A stretch of DNA of 64,000 nucleotides. It comes from Paraburkholderia sp. Tr-20389. Lineage in GTDB: Bacteria > Pseudomonadota > Gammaproteobacteria > Burkholderiales > Burkholderiaceae. The stretch covers positions 93,301-157,300 of the forward strand of contig NZ_JAAGPD010000022.1 in assembly GCF_017104565.1 (NCBI RefSeq), written 5' to 3'. The notes beneath the pieces were generated by a model, which made no database searches, was not told where the DNA came from, and was given only the letters and a program-made list of their open reading frames with translations. Position numbers and translations under genes: made by a program. How positions within the stretch are numbered: the first letter of the stretch is position 1; the number at the start of each line of letters is the position of its first letter. Shown here piece after piece: positions 47,655 through 56,757 of the stretch.

Positions 47655-48133
47655 GGGGCGCTTATTATACGGGTGCGTCCAGGGCGGTCAGTATGTCGAG
47701 GGCACGATTCGTGGCAATTCGAAGGCTTTGGGACCGATTTGCTGCAAAGACGTTCGATTTGAAGGTGAATTTGTGAACGCACGGTGTCTGCCGGCGATGT
47801 ACTCGAGGCCGCGCGGGCCCGCCCGGACAACGGCGCGGCGTTCCAACCCGCCCTCGCCTTCCCGTTCCGCGACACGCCTTCCGCCATGCCGACTCACCGC
47901 GCGGTTGCCACGTATCTGATTTTGTTGCTATAATCGCCGGTTTCGAAGCTCGCTCAACCTTCTGCCTCGTTTTTTGCCTCAGGCAATCCGAGCCGGACGA
48001 GCGGGATTTCACGGTAGTTCTCAGTCGTTGTCTATTTGCGCCCTTGAGCAATCGCTCTCAAGGGTTCGATCTAAAAGCAGCGCCCGCCCCTCTAAGGTGG
48101 GCACTGGAAACAGGAACAGGATAAGGAACCGTC
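47655..48133. other. murJ-rpsT divergent region
   Basis: 479 bp without a gene. The rpsT promoter is at 47905-47934, leaving an untranslated leader of about 190 nt before rpsT. Long leaders are used for autoregulation of rpsT in E. coli, but I see no defined structure here. The murJ promoter was not located. Confidence 0.5.
47905..47934 (+). promoter_or_regulatory. rpsT promoter
   Basis: TTGCCA (47905-47910), 18-nt spacer, perfect TATAAT (47929-47934). A GC-rich stretch (CGCCGG) follows the -10, as expected of a discriminator in a growth-rate-controlled ribosomal promoter. Confidence 0.75.
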
Positions 48134-48412
48134 ATGGCTAACTCCGCACAAGCACGCAAGCGCGCCCGCCAAGCCGCCAAGGCAAATTCGCACAACTCGG
48201 CGCTGCGCTCGAAGTACCGCACGGCTGTCAAGGCTGTCCGCAAGGCAATCGAAGCCGGCGACGCAGCTCAAGCCGCTGAAATCTTCAAGGCATCGGCAAA
48301 GACGCTGGACATCATTGCCGACAAGAAAATCGTTCACAAGAACAAGGCAGCTCGCCATAAGAGCCGCCTCGCTGCAGCCATCAAGGGTCTGCAAGCGCCC
48401 GCAGCGCAGTAA
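48134..48412 (+). CDS. rpsT: 30S ribosomal protein S20
   Basis: 92 residues, three-helix protein of the 30S body that binds 16S r[23 protein letters not shown] (cited by its start) and [22 protein letters not shown] (cited by [15 protein letters not shown]) are hallmarks. AAGGAACC precedes the ATG. Ended by the terminator at 48470. Confidence 0.98.
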   Translation: MANSAQARKRARQAAKANSHNSALRSKYRTAVKAVRKAIEAGDAAQAAEIFKASAKTLDIIADKKIVHKNKAARHKSRLAAAIKGLQAPAAQ

Positions 48413-48469
48413 ATTCACGAATCCGGCAGCTCGCTTCGGCGGGCTGCTTCCTGTTTCCGCTGCGTCAGG

Positions 48470-48494
48470 AAAGCCCGCTTTGGCGGGCTTTTTT
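48470..48494 (+). terminator. rpsT terminator
   Basis: Stem AAAGCCCGC (48470-48478), loop TTTG, stem GCGGGCTTT (48483-48491), T-run to 48494. Confidence 0.9.
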
Positions 48495-48556
48495 GTTTTG
48501 TACGTTGCTTTGCGCCCTAACCTGTTCTGCGCACGCGACACCTGCGGACACAAAAA

Positions 48557-48574
48557 AACCCGCCGATGCGGGTT
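48557..48574 (-). terminator. DUF3579 gene terminator
   Basis: Stem AACCCGC (48557-48563) and GCGGGTT (48568-48574), loop CGAT. On the minus strand the stem is followed by TTTTTG, 57 nt after the stop of the DUF3579 gene. Confidence 0.78.
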
Positions 48575-48631
48575 CCATTGTTTGCCTGCCTGCTTTTGCC
48601 TGCCTGCTGCCGATAGCGCGGAACGCTGCGC

Positions 48632-48967
48632 TCAGCGCGTCGGCGCCTTTCGCGCTTCATGCTCCGGCGGGAGCTCGCAAGCCTCGGTGACGAGCAGATC
48701 GTTGTCTTTGGCGAAGTTCATCACGAAGTCGAACGCCATCGGTTCGATGTCGCGCAACCGGGAGTCCAGAATCACGCACTTCAGGTCGCCGATCAGCGTG
48801 GGACGCACGTAATGCGAATACTGCAGACGGGCATTCGGCCCTTTCGCGCCCGGACCGTAACACGACATCACGCCCGCCAGCCGCTCCGACCAGTCGCTCG
48901 GACGAAACTTTCGCCCATTCGACGTGATGCCTTGAATGAAATATTCGATTGGGGGTGTGTCGGCCAT
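48632..48967 (-). CDS. DUF3579 family protein
   Basis: 111 residues, starting MADTPPIEYFIQGITSNG. The family core FRPSDWSERLAGVMSCYG and RLQYSHYVRPTLIGDLKCVILD (cited by HYVRPTLIGDLKCV) is complete. The family is largely limited to beta-proteobacteria and has no known function. The start at 48967 is chosen because the family begins there; a longer frame to 49177 adds 70 residues without similarity. It lies between rpsT and argF, a typical position in this group. Confidence 0.85.
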   Translation of the reverse strand: MADTPPIEYFIQGITSNGRKFRPSDWSERLAGVMSCYGPGAKGPNARLQYSHYVRPTLIGDLKCVILDSRLRDIEPMAFDFVMNFAKDNDLLVTEACELPPEHEARKAPTR

Positions 48968-49429
48968 GTACGAAACCCTGTGTGACTGCCCAGCGATCTG
49001 CCGGTGATAAGCCCGCGAAGGATATTGCCTGAAAACGCTGTCTGAACACGTCTCGCGACCACGCAAACGGGCAGTGATATGCCGTTCGCCTGACACGGAA
49101 AGCCAGCCAGGGCATCTCGGGCAGCGGCCATGATGGCGCATGGCGCGGCACACACGAGTGCACCAGCGGATGCGCAAAAGCCGTGTCCTGCAAGCGTCAG
49201 AGCCTGCTCGCCGGGCTTTAAGAAAACTTTGAGATTATAGCGCAGCCAGGGTTTTTCCGCACCGCACACAAGGGTCCCGGAACAGTCCTTTGCAGATTCC
49301 GACAGGTGGCAGATGCCTTTCGGCCGACTCGTCAAAACATTCAAAATCCTTTATGCTGGATTGAGTTACCACAAACGACGGCGGCACAGTCCGGCATCTT
49401 CGCCCGGGTGAAACCGCCGTATTTGTTTT
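48968..49429. other. DUF3579-argF divergent region
   Basis: 462 bp without a supportable gene. A TATGCT hexamer (49352-49357) in an AT-richer stretch 73 bp before argF may be its -10; no convincing -35 or ARG box was found. Confidence 0.4.
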
Positions 49430-50359
49430 ATGACCGCCAAGACTATCCGCCACTACCTGCAGTTCAACGATTTCTCGCTGGAAGACTACGAGTACGTGCT
49501 CGAACGCGCGCGCATCCTGAAGCGCAAGTTCAAGAACTACGAGACGTATCATCCGCTGCACGACCGCACGCTCGCGATGATCTTCGAGAAAAACTCGACG
49601 CGCACGCGCCTGTCGTTCGAAGCGGGCATTTTCCAGCTCGGCGGTCACGCCGTCTTCATGAGCACGCGGGATACGCAGCTTGGCCGCGGCGAGCCGATCG
49701 AAGACGCGGCACAGGTCATCTCGCGGATGGTCGACATCATCATGATCCGCACGTTCGGCCAGGACATCATCCAGCGCTTTGCGGAAAACTCGCGCGTGCC
49801 TGTCATCAACGGTCTGACGAACGAATACCACCCCTGCCAGGTGCTGGCCGACATCTTCACGTACTACGAGCATCGCGGCCCGATCCGCGGCAAGACGGTC
49901 GCGTGGGTCGGCGACGCGAACAACATGCTGTACACGTGGATCGAAGCGGCGCAAATCCTCGGCTTCAAGCTGCGCCTGTCCACGCCACCGGGCTACAAGC
50001 TCGACCGCGCGCTGGTCGCGCCCGAAAGCGCGCCGTTCTACGAAGAATTCGACGATCCGAACGAAGCCTGCAAAGGTGCCGACCTCGTCACCACGGACGT
50101 CTGGACAAGCATGGGCTTCGAAGCGGAAAACGAGGCGCGCAAGAAGGCGTTCGCCGACTGGTGCGTCGATGCCGATATGATGTCGCGCGCCAGCAAGGAC
50201 GCGCTGTTCATGCACTGCCTGCCCGCGCATCGCGGCGAGGAAGTGAGCGCGGAGGTGATCGACGGGCCGCAGAGTGTCGTGTGGGACGAAGCCGAAAACC
50301 GCCTGCACGTGCAGAAGGCGCTGATGGAATTCCTGCTGCTCGGCAAGCTGAATCACTAA
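49430..50359 (+). CDS. argF: ornithine carbamoyltransferase
   Basis: Makes citrulline from ornithine and carbamoyl phosphate in arginine biosynthesis. 309 residues. Carbamoyl-phosphate motif STRTR (56-60), HPCQ, and the ornithine motif FMHCLPAHRGEE are all present; VWTSMGFEAE is the SMG loop. Full length. It is a single gene, converging on murB across a strong terminator. Confidence 0.97.
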   Translation: MTAKTIRHYLQFNDFSLEDYEYVLERARILKRKFKNYETYHPLHDRTLAMIFEKNSTRTRLSFEAGIFQLGGHAVFMSTRDTQLGRGEPIEDAAQVISRMVDIIMIRTFGQDIIQRFAENSRVPVINGLTNEYHPCQVLADIFTYYEHRGPIRGKTVAWVGDANNMLYTWIEAAQILGFKLRLSTPPGYKLDRALVAPESAPFYEEFDDPNEACKGADLVTTDVWTSMGFEAENEARKKAFADWCVDADMMSRASKDALFMHCLPAHRGEEVSAEVIDGPQSVVWDEAENRLHVQKALMEFLLLGKLNH

Positions 50360-50388
50360 GCTGGCACGGCAACACGCCGTCACAAAAC

Positions 50389-50420
50389 AAAAGCGCCGGA
50401 TTCGACACCCGGCGCTTTTT
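50389..50420. terminator. bidirectional terminator between argF and murB
   Basis: Stem AAAAGCGCCGG (50389-50399) and CCGGCGCTTTT (50409-50419), 9-nt loop, T-run on the plus strand and a matching A-rich left side for the minus strand. Confidence 0.88.
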
Positions 50421-50459
50421 GTTTTCAGGCTCGCGTCGCTGCCCGACGCCGGAATCCGC

Positions 50460-51500
50460 TCACAGACAGACGGGTTCGGACTCCAGCTCCACGCCGAAGC
50501 GCTGCGCGACGTCCTGCTGGATCGCCTTCGCGAGCGCCAGCACCTCGGCCCCGCTCGCGCCGCCGCGATTCACTAGCACGAGCGCCTGCCGCTCATGCAC
50601 GGCCGCCGCGCCCAGCGTGCGTCCTTTCCAGCCGCAACGGTCGATGAGCCAGCCCGCTGCGAGCTTCACGCGCCCATCCTGCTGCCGATACGAGACGATC
50701 TCCGGTTCCTTCGCGAGCAGCGCGTCGAACTGCGCCGATTCGACCACGGGATTCTTGAAGAAGCTCCCCGCATTGCCGAGCGCGAGCGGATCCGGCAGCT
50801 TCGCGCGCCGCACGGCGACGACGGCATCGAAGATGGCTTGCGGCGTCGGCGTCGCATCGCCGAGACCCACCGCAGCCAGTTCGCGCGCGATATCGGCGTA
50901 ACCCGCGCGCGGCACCCACGCTTTCGGCAACCTGAACGTCACCGATACGATCACGAAGCGCTCGCGCCCTTCCTGCTTGAAGAAACTGTCGCGATAGCCG
51001 AAGCGGCAAGCGCCCGCGTCGAGTTCGACGGTTTCGCCCGTCGCCAGCTCGATCGCACGGAGCGACGCGAAGCGCTCGCACATCTCCAGCCCGTACGCGC
51101 CGATGTTCTGGATCGGCGCCGCGCCCACCGTGCCCGGAATCAACGCGAGATTCTCAAGACCGGGCATGCCCTCTGCAAGCGTCCACGATACGAACTCGTG
51201 CCAGTTCTCGCCCGCAGCGGCCTCGACGTACCACGCCTCGCCGTCTTCGCGGACCACGTTGCGGCCGCGCAGCGCGATCAGCAGCACGAGTCCGTCGAAA
51301 TCGCCCGTCAGCACGACATTGCTGCCGCCGCCCAGCACGAGCCGCCGCAAGCCGGCTGCGCGCGGATCGCGCACGGCGGCGAGCAGCTGCGCCTCCCTTT
51401 CGATCTGGCACGCGAGCCGCGCGCGCACATCGAAACCGAACGTGTTGTGCGGCTTGAGCGGAAAGTCGGCGATAAACGGAAGCGATTCGGACTGGGACAT
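50460..51500 (-). CDS. murB: UDP-N-acetylenolpyruvoylglucosamine reductase
   Basis: FAD enzyme that reduces UDP-GlcNAc-enolpyruvate to UDP-MurNAc with NADPH. 346 residues, type I like E. coli. FAD-binding [30 protein letters not shown] (cited by [15 protein letters not shown]), catalytic-Ser region [10 protein letters not shown] and the C-terminal Glu in ELESEPVCL are visible. The start MSQSESLPF at 51500 precedes [10 protein letters not shown]; a longer frame continues only as antisense of yajQ. Confidence 0.95.
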   Translation of the reverse strand: MSQSESLPFIADFPLKPHNTFGFDVRARLACQIEREAQLLAAVRDPRAAGLRRLVLGGGSNVVLTGDFDGLVLLIALRGRNVVREDGEAWYVEAAAGENWHEFVSWTLAEGMPGLENLALIPGTVGAAPIQNIGAYGLEMCERFASLRAIELATGETVELDAGACRFGYRDSFFKQEGRERFVIVSVTFRLPKAWVPRAGYADIARELAAVGLGDATPTPQAIFDAVVAVRRAKLPDPLALGNAGSFFKNPVVESAQFDALLAKEPEIVSYRQQDGRVKLAAGWLIDRCGWKGRTLGAAAVHERQALVLVNRGGASGAEVLALAKAIQQDVAQRFGVELESEPVCL

Positions 51501-51671
51501 CGGATGTTCTGGCAAGCGCCCGTCAGAAGCGGCGGCGCGGGAACGAAGCCGCTCGCGAGCCTTGGGCAAAAGGGAAAGGCGTCGGTAAAATGACACCGGT
51601 CCGTGATTATAGCGAGTGCGTCGCGCGCAGCCTTGCAGCGCCGCACGCTTTGAAACAAATGGGAGAAAGCA

Positions 51672-52157
51672 ATGCCATCGTTTGACGTCGTCTGCGAAGC
51701 CAACATGATCGAAGTGAAGAACGCGATCGAGCAGTCCAACAAGGAAATCTCGACGCGCTTCGACTTCAAGGGCTCGGACGCCCGCGTCGAGCAGAAGGAA
51801 CGCGAACTCACCGCGTTCGCCGACGATGAATTCAAGCTCGGCCAGGTAAAGGACGTGCTGGTGTCGAAAATGGCGAAGCGCAACGTGGACGTGCGCTTCC
51901 TCGACTACGGCAAGATCGAGAAGATCGGCGGCGACAAGGTCAAGCAGGTCGTCACCGTGAAGAAGGGCGTGTCCGGCGATCTCGCGAAGAAAATTGTCAA
52001 GCTCGTGAAGGACAGCAAGATCAAGGTTCAGGCGAGCATTCAGGGCGATGCGGTGCGCGTGACGGGCACCAAGCGCGACGATCTGCAAAGCGTGATCGCG
52101 ATGCTCCGCAAGGACGTGACCGACACGCCGCTAGACTTCAACAACTTCCGCGATTGA
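51672..52157 (+). CDS. yajQ: YajQ family nucleotide-binding protein
   Basis: 161 residues, starting [19 protein letters not shown]. Two ferredoxin-like domains typical of UPF0234. The family binds nucleotides; a Xanthomonas member binds c-di-GMP and affects virulence. [11 protein letters not shown] and LDFNNFRD at the C-terminus are conserved. GGGAGAAAGC precedes the ATG. It is divergent from murB and convergent with plsY. Confidence 0.95.
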   Translation: MPSFDVVCEANMIEVKNAIEQSNKEISTRFDFKGSDARVEQKERELTAFADDEFKLGQVKDVLVSKMAKRNVDVRFLDYGKIEKIGGDKVKQVVTVKKGVSGDLAKKIVKLVKDSKIKVQASIQGDAVRVTGTKRDDLQSVIAMLRKDVTDTPLDFNNFRD

Positions 52158-52240
52158 TCTCCGCTGTCGTGCGCGGTCCGCCGGCCGACGCATGACAGAG
52201 CGATGAAGGGCATCCGCGTGTTAGCGCCGCCCTTCCCGGC

Positions 52241-52873
52241 TCAATGCTTGTTGGAAGCGGCCGCTGCCGCTTTTTTCTTGTCGCCGATGCGGCTTTCCTG
52301 GCCTGCCATCAGCTTCGCGATGTTTGCGCGATGACGCCAGATCAGCAGTGCGCTCATCGCGACGATCGACAGGGCAATGACGTTCGCGCCGAACAAAAAG
52401 CCGTCGAACAGCGGCGCGAAGATCGCCGCACACAGCGCAGCCAGCGACGAATAGCGCGTGAAGAACGCGACAATCAACCAGGTCAGCAGCGTCGCGATAC
52501 CGAGAATGGGATTGATCGCGAGCAGCACGCCCGCCGCCGTCGCGACGCCCTTGCCGCCCTTGAAACGAAAGAAGATCGGATACAGGTGACCGAGGAACAC
52601 GGTAATCGCGGCGATTGCGACAGACGTGTCGTCGAGTCCGAAGTGCGCCGAGAAATGCCCCGTCAGCCACACGGCGAGCCAGCCTTTGAACGCGTCGCCG
52701 ATCAGCGTGAGAATCGCGGCCTTCTTGTTGCCGCTGCGCAGCACGTTCGTCGCCCCGGGATTCTTCGAGCCGTAGGAGCGCGGGTCGGCCAATCCCATCG
52801 CGGCGCTGACGATCACGGCAAACGACACCGAGCCGATCAGATAGGCCACGATGGCGACAATCAGGTTTTCCAT
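52241..52873 (-). CDS. plsY: glycerol-3-phosphate acyltransferase PlsY
   Basis: Inner-membrane enzyme that transfers acyl from acyl-phosphate to glycerol-3-phosphate, the first step of phospholipid synthesis. 210 residues, about seven helices. [13 protein letters not shown], the motif [15 protein letters not shown] and [14 protein letters not shown] with the catalytic region are visible. Start at 52873 ([10 protein letters not shown]) is set by the membrane N-terminus. The C-terminal tail is Lys/Ala-rich. Confidence 0.95.
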   Translation of the reverse strand: MENLIVAIVAYLIGSVSFAVIVSAAMGLADPRSYGSKNPGATNVLRSGNKKAAILTLIGDAFKGWLAVWLTGHFSAHFGLDDTSVAIAAITVFLGHLYPIFFRFKGGKGVATAAGVLLAINPILGIATLLTWLIVAFFTRYSSLAALCAAIFAPLFDGFLFGANVIALSIVAMSALLIWRHRANIAKLMAGQESRIGDKKKAAAAASNKH

Positions 52874-53028
52874 GTTGAAACTCTTATCAGTATTGGAAAG
52901 CGCACCAGGCGGCGCCCGTCTCCATGTGCCGTATGCGCAGGACGCGCCGGCACAACGGCGCACATTCTACCGAACCCTCGACGTGCTTTTACAAACGTGG
53001 CGTGCGAGGTATGCACCAGCCGCAGCCG

Positions 53029-53520
53029 TCAATCGACGCTCGCGCACTGCACCGGCTTCGCGGCCAGCAGCGACGTGACCACGCCGGGCGCGATGCTCAC
53101 CAGAAAGCCACGCCGCCCGCCATTGATATAGATCCGGTCCATGTCGAGTATGGTCGATTCGACAAACACGGGCATCGCCTTCTTCGTGCCGAACGGCGAC
53201 GTGCCGCCGATCATATAACCCGAATGCCGGCTCGCGACTTCCGGCTTGCATGGCTCGACGCGTTTCGCGCCGATCTGCCGCGCGAGGTTCTTCGTCGATA
53301 CCGTGCGGTCGCCGTGCATCAGCACGATCAGCGGCTTGGCATGCTCGTCTTCCATCACCAGCGTCTTGACGACGTGATGCTCGTCGACGTTCAGTTGCCG
53401 CGCGGATTCTTCCGTGCCGCCGTGGTCGACGTAGTCGTACGGATGCTCACCGAACTCGACCTTGTGGCGACGCAAGAACTGCGTGGCGGGCGTTTCGGAA
53501 ACGTGTCTGGATTTGCTCAT
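53029..53520 (-). CDS. ybaK: Cys-tRNA(Pro)/Cys-tRNA(Cys) deacylase, YbaK/EbsC family
   Basis: 163 residues. Trans-editing enzyme that hydrolyses mischarged Cys-tRNA(Pro). HVVKTLVMEDEHAKPLIVLM and GYMIGGTSPFGTKKAMPVFVE (cited by GYMIGGTSPFGTKKAMPV) are the family core. Start MSKSRHVSET at 53520. A much longer frame to 54171 is antisense to the acyl-CoA ligase gene and ignored. Confidence 0.93.
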   Translation of the reverse strand: MSKSRHVSETPATQFLRRHKVEFGEHPYDYVDHGGTEESARQLNVDEHHVVKTLVMEDEHAKPLIVLMHGDRTVSTKNLARQIGAKRVEPCKPEVASRHSGYMIGGTSPFGTKKAMPVFVESTILDMDRIYINGGRRGFLVSIAPGVVTSLLAAKPVQCASVD

Positions 53521-53701
53521 CGGCGCATTGTAATGGCCGCACGGCGCAACGACCATTTGCCGAATGGCCAATTGTGCGGGCATCGAGGGTGTGGCACGAT
53601 CGTTCGAAATTCTACGTGTGCAATGGCGTTGCAGCCGCTTCTCGCGGCTGTCCAGGGAGTCGGCGCTAAAGCGTAAACTCCCGCCTTCAAAGGAGACATC
53701 G

Positions 53702-55279
53702 TTGAATACAGCCCAGCACTCCCCCGACGGTTCGCGGTCTGTCGCTGTCGATGTGGCCACGCTACTCGCCGCTCTCCCCGAACGTATCGCCGGGATTCCG
53801 AAGCTGATCGCCGCGCGTGATCCGCAGCATCCCGCTCTGATCGAAGACGGACGCCGCCTCACGCGCGCGCAACTCGTCCATGCCGTCGACGCCGTCTCCG
53901 CGCTACTCGCCGAACAAGGCGTGCGCGCCGGCGACCGCGTGATGATCGTCGCGGAGAACAGCGTCGTGCAGATCGTGCTGATGTTCGCGGCCGCGAAGCT
54001 CGATGCATGGGCGCTGATGTCGAATGCGCGGCTGTCGGCAGCCGAACTCGACGCGATCCGCGCGCATGCGCAACCGCGCCTGGTCGCGTATGCCGTCGAG
54101 GTTTCGCCGGATGCGCGGCAGCACGCCGAACGCCACGGCGCTCGGGCGGCATCGAGGATCGCTGTGGACATCGGCGCATGGTCTTACGCGATCGACGACA
54201 AGGCGCAAGCAGAACCCGTCGAAACCGCGAGTGACCGCCAATGCGCCGCCTTGATCTACACGACGGGAACGACAGGCTCGCCCAAAGGCGTGATGCTGTC
54301 ACACCGCAATCTGCTGTTCATCGCGGCCGTGTCGAGCACGCTCAGGCGCGTCAATGCCGACGACGTCGTCTATGCCGTGCTGCCCATTTCGCATGTGTAC
54401 GGTCTCGCGTCGGTGTGCCTTGGCAGTCTGTATGCGGGCGCGACGCTGAGGCTCGCACCGCGCTTCTCGCCGGAGGCGGTGCAGCGCGCGCTCGCCGGAG
54501 AACGCGTGTCGATCTTCCAGGGCGTGCCCGCAATGCATGCGAAGCTGCTCGAATACCTGCAGGCAAACAACTTGCTGTGGTCCGCGCCACGTCTGCGCTT
54601 CGCCTACTCCGGCGGTTCGCCGCTCGACGCCGCATTGAAGGCGCGCGTCGAAAGCGTATATGGCGTCGCGCTGCACAATGGCTACGGGATGACCGAGAGC
54701 AGTCCGACCGTGTCCCAAACGATGATCGAGTCGCCGCGCGCCGACTGCTCCGTCGGCCAGGCGATTCCGGGCATCGAGGTGCGGTTTGTCGGACTGGATG
54801 GCGTGGACGTCGCTCAAGGAGAAGTCGGCGAGTTGTGGGTGCGCGGACCGAACGTGATGCTCGGCTACTACCGCAACCCGCAGCAAACGGAGGCCACCGT
54901 GACGCAAGACGGCTGGCTCAAGACGGGCGACCTCGCGCGCCAGGACGCGGACGGCGCCGTGCACATCGCCGGGCGCAGCAAGGAGCTGATCATCCGTTCG
55001 GGCTTCAACGTCTATCCGGCCGAAGTCGAACATGTGCTGAACGCGCATCCCGATGTCGTGCAGTCGGCCGTGATCGGGCGCGCGGTGGCAGGTAACGAGG
55101 AGGTCGCAGCGTTCGTCGAACTGTCGGGCAGCGCAACCGCAACGCCCGACGACCTCGCCGCGTGGTGCGAAGCGCGCCTTGCGCCCTACAAGCGTCCGGC
55201 TGAAATCAAGGTGCTCCCCGTGTTGCCTGCGGCGTCGACGGGGAAGATTCTCAAGCACCGGCTGCGCGATCTCGTTTGA
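53702..55279 (+). CDS. AMP-dependent acyl-CoA synthetase/ligase
   Basis: 525 residues, ANL superfamily. It activates a carboxylic acid to the adenylate and then the CoA thioester. ATP-binding YTTGTTGSPKGVMLSHRN, YGMTESSPT, DGWLKTGDLARQD and the catalytic Lys in STGKILKHRL are all present. The acid is unknown; long-chain and aromatic acids are both possible. The start is TTG at 53702 (LNTAQHSPD), with AAAGGAG 6-12 nt upstream; the in-frame ATG at 53564 would add 46 residues without similarity and lies before the ybaK promoter region. Confidence 0.9.
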   Translation: MNTAQHSPDGSRSVAVDVATLLAALPERIAGIPKLIAARDPQHPALIEDGRRLTRAQLVHAVDAVSALLAEQGVRAGDRVMIVAENSVVQIVLMFAAAKLDAWALMSNARLSAAELDAIRAHAQPRLVAYAVEVSPDARQHAERHGARAASRIAVDIGAWSYAIDDKAQAEPVETASDRQCAALIYTTGTTGSPKGVMLSHRNLLFIAAVSSTLRRVNADDVVYAVLPISHVYGLASVCLGSLYAGATLRLAPRFSPEAVQRALAGERVSIFQGVPAMHAKLLEYLQANNLLWSAPRLRFAYSGGSPLDAALKARVESVYGVALHNGYGMTESSPTVSQTMIESPRADCSVGQAIPGIEVRFVGLDGVDVAQGEVGELWVRGPNVMLGYYRNPQQTEATVTQDGWLKTGDLARQDADGAVHIAGRSKELIIRSGFNVYPAEVEHVLNAHPDVVQSAVIGRAVAGNEEVAAFVELSGSATATPDDLAAWCEARLAPYKRPAEIKVLPVLPAASTGKILKHRLRDLV

Positions 55280-55303
55280 GTCGCGCGAATCCGTTTCGGA
55301 AAT

Positions 55304-56251
55304 TCACCCGCGCGGATGATGTGTCGCATGCAGCGACTTGAGCCGCTCGCGCGCGACGTGCGTGTAGATCTGCGTGGTCGAGATATCGGTGTGGCCTAGC
55401 AGCAGCTGCACGACACGCAGGTCCGCGCCGTGATTCAGCAGATGCGTCGCGAACGCGTGCCGCAGCGTGTGCGGCGACAGCGGCGCGTGCACATGAGCCG
55501 TCAGCGCATGACGCCTGATGATGTTCCAGAACTGCTGGCGCGTCATGCCTTCGGCGCGCGCGGTGACGAACAGCGCATCGGCGGAACGCTGGCCGAGCAA
55601 CGCGGGGCGCGATTCGCGCAGATAGCGTTCGATCCACGCGTGCGCCTCTTCGCCGAACGGAATCAGCCGCTCTTTCGATCCCTTGCCCATCACGCGCACG
55701 ACGCCTTCGTTCAGCCCGACCTCCACGGTTTTCAGCGTGACCAGTTCGCTGACGCGCAGGCCGCTCGCGTACATCAATTCGAGCATCGTCCGGTCGCGCA
55801 GACCGAGGGGTGTCGTCACGTCCGGCGCGCCGAGCAGCGCTTCGACCTGCGCCTCCGTCAAGGTCGACGGAAAACGCGGCGGCTGCTTGGCCGAACGGAT
55901 GCGCAAGGTCGGATCCGCCGACGCACGATGCTCGCGCACCGCCCATGCATAGTAGCGGCGAAACACAGACAGACGCCGGTTCGCGGAGGTCGACTTGTCG
56001 GCCGAGCGCGCGGCGCTGTAGGCCGTCAAATCGGCTTCGCTGGCCGTGTCGAGAGAAGCGTCGCGGCGTTCGGCGAGCCATTCGGAAAAGAGCCGCAAGT
56101 CGCGCCGGTATGCGTCGAGTGTGTTGCGCGCGAGGCCGTGTTCGAGCCACAGCGCATCGCAGAACGCGTCGATCGACGCGCCGCTCGTCAACAGCAGCGG
56201 CGACGCAGCAGGCGACGCGGGCTGCGCGTCTTCGGTCAGCACATCAGTCAT
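55304..56251 (-). CDS. xerD: tyrosine recombinase XerD
   Basis: Site-specific recombinase that with XerC resolves chromosome dimers at dif. 315 residues. SAM-like N-terminal domain (about 20-110), catalytic residues Arg in ASGLRVSELV, His-x-x-Arg in LSPHTLRHAFATHLL, His in LLGHTDISTTQIYTHV and the nucleophile Tyr in IYTHV. A single chromosomal XerD is more likely than an integron or phage integrase because the neighbours are housekeeping. Overlaps ogt by 4 bp. Confidence 0.92.
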   Translation of the reverse strand: MTDVLTEDAQPASPAASPLLLTSGASIDAFCDALWLEHGLARNTLDAYRRDLRLFSEWLAERRDASLDTASEADLTAYSAARSADKSTSANRRLSVFRRYYAWAVREHRASADPTLRIRSAKQPPRFPSTLTEAQVEALLGAPDVTTPLGLRDRTMLELMYASGLRVSELVTLKTVEVGLNEGVVRVMGKGSKERLIPFGEEAHAWIERYLRESRPALLGQRSADALFVTARAEGMTRQQFWNIIRRHALTAHVHAPLSPHTLRHAFATHLLNHGADLRVVQLLLGHTDISTTQIYTHVARERLKSLHATHHPRG

Positions 56252-56718
56252 GCGTAGGGTACGCCCTCGTGTTTCAGTAGCCAGCGTTTGACGTTGCGAT
56301 AGTAGCCGTCGCCGCCCGTATGCGCAAAGCCGCCGATGCCGCCCGATGCGACCACGCGATGACACGGAATCACGATCGGAAAGAAGTTCGACCCGCATGC
56401 CTGTCCGACTGCGCGCGGCACGCTGCCGATCTGCTTCGCGAGTTGCCCGTAGGTGAGCACGACGCCCGGCGGAATCTCGCCGATCGCCTTCCAGACGCGC
56501 CGCTGGAACGGCGTGCCGACATCGGCTAACGGAAGATCGAAGCTCGCCGACGCCTGGCGCAGATAGTGCTTGATCTGCTCGACAGCCTGCTTCGCGAGCG
56601 GGGAATCGGGCTCGACGTTCGCCACCGAGTCGGGCAGATAGACGATCTCGCGCACAGTCTCGCCTTCCAGCCGGACACCGATCTTGCCGAACGGCGCGTC
56701 GATCACTGCATTGAACAT
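56248..56718 (-). CDS. ogt: methylated-DNA-[protein]-cysteine S-methyltransferase
   Basis: Suicide repair protein that takes the methyl group from O6-methylguanine onto its own Cys. 156 residues. The active-site motif IPCHRVV is intact, with GTPFQRRVWKAIGEIPPG and LTYGQLAKQIG as the winged-helix DNA-binding part. There is no AraC-type Ada domain, so it is of Ogt/AGT type. Translationally coupled to xerD (ATGA overlap). Confidence 0.94.
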   Translation of the reverse strand: MFNAVIDAPFGKIGVRLEGETVREIVYLPDSVANVEPDSPLAKQAVEQIKHYLRQASASFDLPLADVGTPFQRRVWKAIGEIPPGVVLTYGQLAKQIGSVPRAVGQACGSNFFPIVIPCHRVVASGGIGGFAHTGGDGYYRNVKRWLLKHEGVPYA

Positions 56719-56757
56719 GATGTGCTCCTCATTCGGATCCGGCGGATCGGGGCGCGC